64,000 nucleotides of DNA from Emydura subglobosa. Its lineage: Eukaryota; Chordata; Testudines; Chelidae. Position numbers and translations under genes: made by a program. Under the pieces are notes generated by a model that saw nothing but the letters and a program-made list of their open reading frames with translations, made no database searches and had not been told where the DNA came from. Positions 44,941-64,000 of this stretch are shown in pieces; position 1 is the first letter of the stretch; each line of letters begins with the position of its first letter. The stretch spans positions 8,952,870 through 9,016,869 of the forward strand of contig ML680053.1 in assembly GCA_007922225.1 (NCBI GenBank). The letters run 5' to 3'.

Positions 44941-45197
44941 CTACTGCCATTTAAGCTAAATTGGAGTGGGGTAGTGGGTTGCTGTTCACTCTAATGGAAG
45001 CAGGATAACACCCCAGGAGATGTGCAAACCATTCCATACTTGGTTTGAAAGGATTTGACAGTGTTTTGGTGTGAGAAACAGTTTGCCTGGGTTCACAAGT
45101 GGTGAAGTTCAAGGCAACTTGAAAAAATTGGGCCTTGTGCTTATACAAATTGTCAGGATGACATGGAGGACATATTACCCTTCCATAATAGTAGGGG

Positions 45198-45712
45198 TTC
45201 TCTCTTTGAGTGGTTGCTCATATGCATTCCAATTTAGGTGTGTGCGCGGTATAAAGGACGCTGCTGGCCCCGCGGGTCCCCAGTTCCTTCTTTCCGCCTC
45301 TGACGGTTGCTGGAATTTCTGTCACTTGCCGTTGCAAGCAGCAGTCCCTAGCCTTTTCATCTATTAGAGCTATTCAGATTAGAAATCAGTTAAGTTGAAC
45401 TATTGTTATTCAAGACAGGACAGTTAGTGAAACTGCTGACTTGAGCTCAAGGGCCCTCAGGGGCTTTTGACAGCAGCCATGCCAGGCTCCGCAGGCTTCA
45501 AGAGCTGTTCCCTCTGTGCTAAGCAGTTTCCTGTCAGCGACCCCCATGATCGCTGCCTCCCTTGCCTCGGAGAGCAGCATCGCAAGGAGAGGGGCTTGCT
45601 AGGGAAAAAGGTTCCGGGAATCTGTGCACAGGGCACGCACACACCTAAATTGGAATGGATATGAGCAACACATCTCGAAGAACAACACCTACTGGTAAGT
45701 AACCTTGTTTTT
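45198..45712 (+). mobile_element. DIRS copy D, 515-bp deletion derivative with both ends
   Basis: The left end TTTGAGTGGTTGCTCATATG, TATAAAGG at 45250, the leader, and the start of the Gag-like frame (ATG 45479) are joined near 45600 to the right terminal region ending GGATATGAGCAACACATCTC and TGGTAAGTAACC. The left region also lacks about 90 bases upstream of the TATA box compared with E. All RT, RNase H, recombinase and ICR sequence is gone. Confidence 0.82.
45467..45664 (+). pseudogene. DIRS copy D Gag-like N-terminus
   Basis: From the ATG at 45479: MPGSAGFKSCSLCAKQFPVS, then DPHDRCLPCLGEQHRKERG. It shows the C-x2-C ... D-P-H-x2-C-x2-C-x-G-E-x-H cluster also seen in copies A, E and F. The remaining codons to the stop come from the right terminal region and are not Gag. 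Confidence 0.7.
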
Positions 45713-46209
45713 TGGCAAAAAAACAGATTATTTAACCATTGCAGGAGAAAACCTTGGAATATCCTATCAGTTCAGAAAGATGCAACAACAAACACCCAGA
45801 ACTAGATCAGACACAGAAAGACTAGGTTTAGGACTCTGCACTGAAAAACTCCTGACAGTTGTATAGAAAATGAGATAAACTCTGACCTCAGTTACACTGG
45901 ATTCTCTGAGGAACTCTCCATAGGCACCAATGTGACACTATGTCATGCTCCTGTACCAGACATGGGATGGTCTCAGAGCTTTTCCAAGCAAGGTACTTAC
46001 CAAGACTGAGCTTAGTTTAAATAAGGTTTGTTACACAGCACCACCTAGTGGTTCAACTATATAATAGAGTTTAGCATTTTATTACACAACCCCACCCACT
46101 CTGCTCAAAATGGGGGAGACACGCACACAAACATTTCTCCATAGGGGACTTCCCACACACAGAGCCTGAACCATATTCCTTCCCCAGTCACCCACCTGCA
46201 AAGACCTCA
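45713..46209. other. Intergenic, nothing recognised
   Basis: No gene or repeat family is recognised. Confidence 0.45.
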
Positions 46210-47290
46210 CACATGTCACTTTACAGAGTTCCAAACACAGTCACACCCCATGAGATAGATTCCACAACATCCCACAAACAGGCCACCTCTAAAGAGACCC
46301 CCAACCCCCTCAACCACCTTGCTCCTCACAGACACATCACACACCTCATGTGTCTCTTTAGAGACCCACATCCATCCCCACAGTTACCCCCACTCACACC
46401 CCAATACACAAACTCCTTCAAACACACTGACGTTCCCCCCGACAGACCCTTGACACCTACATCCCCACATAAACACACCTCACACTGACGTCCTTCCCCC
46501 GCACAGACCCCCTGGGACCTAGACTCCTCAGACACTGCTCCCGTTCACAGACCCGCTGAGACCTAGATCCCCTCGTCACTGCCCTCCTCCCCCACTCTCA
46601 GACCAGAGACCCGAGCCCCCCCACATTGCCCTCCTCCCTCCCTCATAGAGACCCCTGAGGCCCACACCCCTCACAAACACCCTGACCATGCTCTCCTTCC
46701 CCACTCACAGACCTGAGACCTAGACCCCCTTGTCACTGCCCTCCTCCCTCACCCTCAGACCAGAGACCACAGCCCCTGACACTGTCCTCCCTCCCTCCCT
46801 CATAGAGACCCCTGAGACTCACACCCCTGACCCTGCTCTCCTTCCCCACTCACAGATACGAGACCTAGACCCCCTTGTCACTGCCCTCCTCCCCCACTCT
46901 GACTCGAGCTCTAGACCCCCCCTCGACACTGCCCTCCTCCCTCAGAGAGACCCCCTCACAAACACCCTGACCCTGCTCTCCTCCCCAACTCACAGACCCC
47001 TGAGGCCTACACCCCCCACAGCCATCCTGACACTGCTCTCCTCCCTCCTTCATACAGACCCGAGACCTAGACATCCCACCAACACCCTGACATTATGCTC
47101 CTGCCCCAGTCACAGACCCCTAAGAGCTAGACCCCCTCGACACCCTGATACTGTCTTCCTCCCCCCACTGACAGACCCCCTGATACCCTCTCCCCACTGA
47201 CAGACCTGAGACCTCCCCCCCCCGCAACATCTCCCTTTCCTGTGTGACATTGGCCCTAGACACCCCTCCCCCCTCCCCAGACACTGCATA
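46210..47290. repeat. C-rich minisatellite upstream of ANKRD42
   Basis: Degenerate units of roughly 50-60 bases containing CACTGCCCTCCTCC, CCACTCACAGACC and GAGACCTAGACCCCC recur about 15-20 times. A higher-order unit of about 143 bases is visible (CTGCTCTCCTTCCCCACTCA at about 46690 and again about 143 bases on). The + strand is very G-poor. The reverse-strand Gly-rich frames within it are artefacts. Confidence 0.82.
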
Positions 47291-47299
47291 GACACCCAG

Positions 47300-47446
47300 T
47301 ACCAAGGAGAGGAAGTGAGCAACACAGGAAGTGTACACAGTTTCTATAGCAACCCTTCTGCAGCAGCCACCAAGGCAGACACAGAAAGGAGGAGGAGGAA
47401 GAGGGGGTGAGGAAGGCTCCTTGCTGGTTAAGCCTGGGTAACCAAC
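47300..47446 (+). promoter_or_regulatory. ANKRD42: ANKRD42 proximal promoter / 5'UTR with ETS and X-box motifs
   Basis: Two ETS-type sites (AGGAAGTG at about 47310-47317 and 47327-47334) are followed by GTTTCTATAGCAAC at 47340-47353, a good match to the palindromic RFX X-box (GTTNCCATGGNAAC type). The ATG lies 94 bases downstream. There is no TATA box. RFX sites of this form are typical of ciliary genes. Regulation is inferred from motif and position. Confidence 0.5.
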
Positions 47447-59307
<11,861 letters not shown>

Positions 59308-59562
59308 TAATCTTTGTCCTTTAGTTGCTCTATTATGTGTATATTTAGAAAATGACAAGTAACATACACTAGCAGTATTTGCTAACAAATTTCACACAGT
59401 TGCCACAGTTATCTTCTAAGGATTGGGGGAATTTATGCTATCCGAAAACTATGCATGGTAACTGTTAGCTAATGCTGACTTTTTTTAATGGCACCCAGTG
59501 GCGAATTTCAGCAAATACATTCTGGTACACTTTCCCATTCACATATTCCAAGTTGCAGCTAT

Positions 59563-59668
59563 TGGGCCATATGCTGAACTTGGTGGCACTGGAATAAGTC
59601 TGGAGTACCCCAGTGACTTTAATGGAGTTATTTCAGCTTTACATTTGACTAAGATCAGATTCCGGCCC
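59563..59668. repeat. Foldback repeat
   Basis: GGGCCATATGCTGAACTTGG ... GAATAAGTCTGGAGTACCCC is matched in inverse by GGAGTTATTTCAGC ... GATCAGATTCCGGCCC. It is an imperfect palindrome of about 105 bases. Confidence 0.55.
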
Positions 59669-59694
59669 ATCTGCTTTTGTCCTAGTTCTATCTT

Positions 59695-60440
59695 TTCCCC
59701 GTCCCTGACTCTTCATCCAAGTCCCATTCTTATCACCTATCCAGGTTCAGTCTCCATTTCTCAGGTGTCTCATCCTAGTCCCAGTCTTCTTGCCCAGCAA
59801 GTCCTAGGGCTTGGCAAGATGAACAGTTAATGCACGGCATGCTGGCATGTAAATCTGCGTCACATTAGCATGTCGCATACTAACTGCCCATATGTACTCT
59901 GCTGCTGCGCACTAAAAATTCCCTATTACACTATGATCTACTGTGCTTGGAAACAAGAGTAGATCAAAGCCCACTAGGTACTTTCAATGCGTGGCAGAAG
60001 GGTCCATATGGACAGTTAGTGCACAGCAGGCAAGTACGAGGTAGATTACACCCCATTTTGCCATGTACTGTGCATCTAGAAAAGCCCCTAGTCTCACCCA
60101 TTCAGAATACCTGTCTTAATCTCCCCTCAACTTCCAGTCCCCTTGTCCAGCTAGTCCCAGTTTTTGGTCACCTGATCTTCATCTGATCTGTCTCTCTTTC
60201 CACCCAAACCTCCACTCACACCCCTATACACATTCCCACTGGCTCCCTGCTCCTAGTCCTAGTCTCACTCCCTGGACTGCTCGTCATATCTCAGTGTCAT
60301 CCCCTGCCAGCTCCTTTTCCCAGTCTCTTGGCCCAGCCAATCTTTGTCTTCCCTCCCAGACTCCTTGTCCCAATCTCCTCCCCCTGCCCTTCTCCCAGGT
60401 CTTGTTCTTGGCCCCTCTGCATTTGAATCAGACAGCTTGC
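59695..60440. repeat. Pyrimidine-rich degenerate tandem repeat with an interposed segment
   Basis: CCTAGTCCCAGTCTTCTTGC, CCCAGTCTCTTGGCCCAGCC and CAGACTCCTTGTCCCAATCT are variants of a unit of about 25 bases in the parts 59695-59825 and 60090-60440. Between them, 59826-60078 is a different, less biased segment (GCACGGCATGCTGGCATG ...) that looks inserted. Confidence 0.5.
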
Positions 60441-61119
60441 TCCTCTTCATTGCCTTGATCCAACGGGGGAGGGGAGGGGGTGTCAGTGAGGGCAAAGGAG
60501 AAACAATCTCCCAGCTCTCAGCTCATGTCTGGACCCAGAAATGGCCTGACCTGCAGCAGCCCAGAACTGCAATTGCAGGGAAAGTCCTGGTCAGCCTTGG
60601 ATGTGAGCATGCTCAGTACAGACTTAATACTCAGGGAATTTAGCTGCTAAACTCTAAGTCTCTACTCTGCATATGCAAACTGCTGTTTTTCAAAGGCTTA
60701 TAACTTGACCATATTGAGGGAAGGGGATTACAGCACGTCAGGGACAGCCAAAGGCACATCCCTGATACAAAGACCATCCATCTGCCAAATTTCAAATCCC
60801 TGCTCCAACGTGTGGGCGTTAGACCTTTAAAAAAAAAAAAAAACAGTACCAGAATTTTTTATATGGGCAAAACAACATAATGTAACTGAAATTAATTGAC
60901 AACAACAAAAAATCAGCCTGAGGCAGATGCCTGGCATGGAAAATTTCTGCCTAAATGGTTAAAGTTCGGCAAAGTTATAAGCAACTGAAAATAGGATCTT
61001 ATAATGGGAAGTGTTAGGCCACCTTGATAATAAGCAGTGCTACCAGCCCCGCATATAATATAATAATTTGTACCTAACATGTTAAGCTCACCTCTTTCTG
61101 GGAAACTCTGCAACCGCTT
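60441..61119. other. ANKRD42 intron 5, nothing recognised
   Basis: It has a poly-A run at about 60829. No exon is recognised. Confidence 0.45.
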
Positions 61120-61191
61120 GGGTGAAATCCTGGCTCCCCTGAAGCCAATGGCAGAACTCCCATTGACTTCAACGGAGCCATGATTTCACCC
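61120..61191. repeat. Foldback repeat (best preserved)
   Basis: GGGTGAAATCCTGGCTCCCC with TGAAGCCAATGG is matched in inverse by CCATTGACTTCAACGGAGCC with ATGATTTCACCC. Arms of about 32 bases surround a loop of about 8 bases. Confidence 0.7.
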
Positions 61192-62134
61192 CTTGAATTC
61201 TGGCCCTATGCAGCAGGCATTTTTGTAACCTGAATAGGTCAACCTGCTGCAGAGCCTCATAGAACTTGCATGGAGTGGGAGGCTGTGCGTAGTTTGTTAG
61301 ATAGTTCCTTTAGTTTACACATGGCAAGAATTTACTTACATGAAATATATTAGAAGTGCTTGAACTGGGTATAATGTTTTAGCTATTATAAGGGTAATAG
61401 GATTCTTAATTGAAAATAAATGAATTTTCTTCTTACAATAATGGACTTTACAGTGAAATATTCCATCTTTTTGTCAGTAGCATATCAGCCAAATTATACA
61501 GAATATTTTCCTGCAGTAACATTAGGTAATTAATAAGTACTTATTTTACATTCATTTCCTTCTTCCCCTTTCCCACTGATGGGAATAGAAAATACTACTG
61601 TTTATAATGCAATGAGCATGTCTTGCAATTCCATAGCTTATTTCATTATGGCTGTCAGCAGTCCTTACAAACACTGATTCAAATCTTTGTTCCTTTACAT
61701 GTGGGAACTATCAGAGACAAGATATACATTCTGTTAAGAAATGTGATCTAGGAATTGCTGCTAGGTACCATTAGGACAAAATTATTCATGTTACTATGAT
61801 CTGATGCTATTTGTACTCTTTGATTGAATAACACTCAATATTATTTCCTATGGTTGGTATAAGATATTTTTGTATTTTGAAAAATAGATATGAAATTAGA
61901 TTAATCTTCTGCTTGCTGTAAATAACTACACTGTGTACGTAAAAACATAAATAAGTTGAATTAAGCTCATATTTTGGAGCAGGTTTGAAGCTGCTAAGAA
62001 ATTGCTCTTTGGACTGATGAGATATTAATCCTCTCATTTCTGTATTGTGCTGTTTTGTCTTTGCCTAATAAAACCTGACTAAGCCTTGATTAGCTGACAT
62101 CTAATCCGTAGTCTAAATCAAACCGTAACAGTAG
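61192..62134. other. ANKRD42 intron 5, nothing recognised
   Basis: AT-rich. No exon or repeat is recognised. Confidence 0.45.
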
Positions 62135-62277
62135 GTTCTTCTTCGAGTGCTTGCTCATGTCTATTCCCAATTTAGGTGTGTGTGCTTGCAACATGCACCA
62201 GTGCCAGAAACTTTTTCCCTTAGTGGTACCCGTACCAACCGGCTCTAGCGCCCAGTACAGCGGCACATGCACCCACA

Positions 62278-62285
62278 TATAAGTG
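62278..62285 (+). promoter_or_regulatory. TATA-like box of DIRS copy F
   Basis: TATAAGTG about 143 bases from the left end, followed by CTCTCAGTTCCTTCTTGCCG. It is equivalent in position to copy E. Confidence 0.5.
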
Positions 62286-62466
62286 CCGCTGGCTCCCCCT
62301 CCCTCTCAGTTCCTTCTTGCCGCCAGTGACAGTGCTGGAACGCTCTTGCCTTTGCAAGTTTTTTCTCATCTCCCTAGTGTCTATTCATCGTTTTTTAGTG
62401 TATACAGTTAGTCGTTCGTTACAGTTAGTTCTAGTTTGTTAGTAGTTAGATTCCCAGGGTCACAGC

Positions 62467-64000
62467 ATGCCCTGTTCCTCAGGGTCTAAACCCTGCGCTT
62501 CCTGTAAAGATGCCTATGCCCAGGAGTGACCCTCATCAAAGTTGTTTAAAGTGTCTGGGGGAAGCCCACATCAGTGAAAAGTGTAAGATTTGTAAAAGCT
62601 TCCACCTGAAAACTAAGAAAGACCGTGACATCTGTCTTCGGGCCATTTTGATGGAGTCGGCTCTTAGACCGGTGTCGGAGCCCAGCAAATCGGACTTGGC
62701 ACCAAGCACGACAGCCTCGGCATGCAGTGCCCCTCTGGCACCTGTCTCTTCCTCCCAGCGCCAGTCTCCCTCCCCAGTTCTGAAGAAGAGGTCCAAGAAG
62801 ATCAGCACGGAACAAGAACGCTCTTTGGCGGAGAAGACCAAGGGGGACCTGATGAGACCCGTGTCGGGCTGCCAACCCGCCCCCCACCTCAAGAGGATCC
62901 CTTGCTGCAGCGAGCGTCGACTCCAGCACCGGGCCCTTCATCAACTCCGGGTAGTGGTAGAAGCCCTCATCGATTAGTGGTGCTGTCGACTCCAGAGGCC
63001 TTTCAAGCTATGAAGGATCTCTTGGTACTGCCAGAAATGCAAATGCTGAGGGACAGCAGAGCACCACACTGGGGCCTGGGACCAGCCTCTCGGAGTAGTT
63101 CAGCAAGGAACAGGTCTGCTCACCAGTCCCCTTTGTCGAGGCACCGCTTACCGGTGTGCAGGCAGTCCATGGAGATCGGGTTAAACTCTCCAGGTCAGGA
63201 CACTGCCAGATCAGGCTCCTGCCAATGTACGCTGGAGGACTGGCACTGAGTGGAGCATGCCATGGAGCAGAGCGATGCAAATCGCCAGACTCAGGGCGTG
63301 TTTCCCTGGCACCTCAACCCCACTCACCTATTCCATACAGGAAGCCCAAGGGCAAGACCTGGTCTCGTCATACCCAAACTCGGCGCCGCAGTCTTCCATC
63401 CCTCAGAGCGCGGCACCGCACCTGGACTCGGACTCAGACCATGACAGCTTGTGTGCCTCAGGACCTGTGGGTGCTACCTCCCTCAGCTCAGGTGCCGGTC
63501 TCTTCCTCATCGTCACCGGATGAAGTGGTCATGGGACCCGCATCTGCGGTGCCAATGGACAATTTTAAGGCACACCAGAACTTGTAGAAAAGAGTCGCCT
63601 CTAACTTGGGCCTCAAGATAAAGGAACTGGATGAACTGATGGATGAACTGTTCAGGATATTGGCCTTGGCAGCTCCTACTATAGTGGCCCTTCTAGTCCA
63701 TGGGGGTTGTAAAACTTGCCAAGGCCCTGTGGTGAACCTTGGCCTCCCTGCCACTCACATTTAAGAGGGCAGAAAGACTCACTGTCCCCCTCCTCCAAGC
63801 AGGCGTTGGAGGCCATATTAGAAGAAGGGAGATCAGTGGCCAGGGCATCTCTGCAAGTGACCTCCGATGCGTCAGATTCTGCAGCCAGGATCATAGCATC
63901 AGCAATATCGATGAGGCAAGCATCATGGCTCCAGTCCTCCGGTCTCCTGTCTGAGGTCCAGCTGTCCATTCAGGAGCTCACCTTTGATGGCACGGCCCTC
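62467..64000 (+). pseudogene. DIRS copy F Gag-like ORF1, frameshifted
   Basis: The N-terminal Cys/His cluster is best kept here but spans two frames: CASCKDAYA, then (frame of 62510) MPRSDPHQSCLKCLGEAHIS and EKCKICKSFHLKTKKDRDIC with LRAILMESALRPVSEPSKSD. Then come a Ser/Pro-rich middle, [20 protein letters not shown] at about 63493, and DELFRILALAAPTIVALL-type text at about 63640-63700. Confidence 0.75.

Larger units (their letters stand above)
62135..64000 (+). mobile_element. DIRS copy F, 5' part (runs off the window)
   Basis: The left end TTCTTCGAGTGCTTGCTCAT, TATAAGTG at 62278, leader and Gag-like ORF are visible. RT and later parts lie beyond 64000. It is in sense in ANKRD42 intron 5. 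Confidence 0.88.

Noticed and set aside
46730..47338. Pro/Thr-rich forward and Gly-rich reverse frames
   Set aside because: Shadows of the C-rich minisatellite; no start, domain or splice support.

Overview
The window is vertebrate nuclear DNA, most likely from a turtle. The clues are split protein-coding genes with GT/AG introns, CR1 LINEs ending in ATTCTATG-type octamers, MIR/CORE-SINEs, hAT MITEs, a Harbinger-associated Myb/SANT relic and many DIRS-type tyrosine-recombinase retrotransposons. The turtle assignment is inference from repeat content. The gene order PCF11 then ANKRD42, both on the + strand, matches the human order as I recall it. There is one 400-base assembly gap (20894-21293).

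Layout. 1-1500: distal upstream DNA with a dead Myb/SANT-like ORF and a LINE/SINE tail. 1515-2215: PCF11 promoter, with an array of CCAAT boxes, a YY1-type initiator region and a 5'UTR carrying a two-codon uORF. 2216-39702: complete PCF11 in 16 coding exons whose phases all agree (5250 coding bases, about 1749 residues). Intron 1 holds a G-rich, GC-skewed block, a second promoter-like block and candidate early poly(A) signals. Introns 6 and 15 each hold a CR1 LINE interrupted by a DIRS element. 39703-47446: intergenic DNA with PCF11 poly(A) signals, an old reverse-strand DIRS relic interrupted by a CR1, a 515-bp deleted DIRS derivative, a C-rich minisatellite and an ANKRD42 promoter with ETS sites and an RFX-type X-box. 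47447-59281: the first five coding exons of ANKRD42; the rest lies beyond the window. Its intron 2 holds a near full-length DIRS element (about 6.1 kb), and intron 5 holds the start of another that runs off the window end.

PCF11 is the CTD-binding scaffold of cleavage factor IIm, which couples Pol II to 3'-end cleavage and termination. ANKRD42 is an ankyrin-repeat protein of less certain role. The most striking non-genic system is the DIRS family: six copies (A-F) within 50 kb, five in sense with the genes. Members show roughly 185-bp inverted terminal regions that include a conserved TATA-like box, an internal complementary region that joins the reverse complements of both ends, a Gag-like Cys/His cluster, RT, RNase H and a tyrosine recombinase. 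All copies seen are broken, but they can be compared within this one window.
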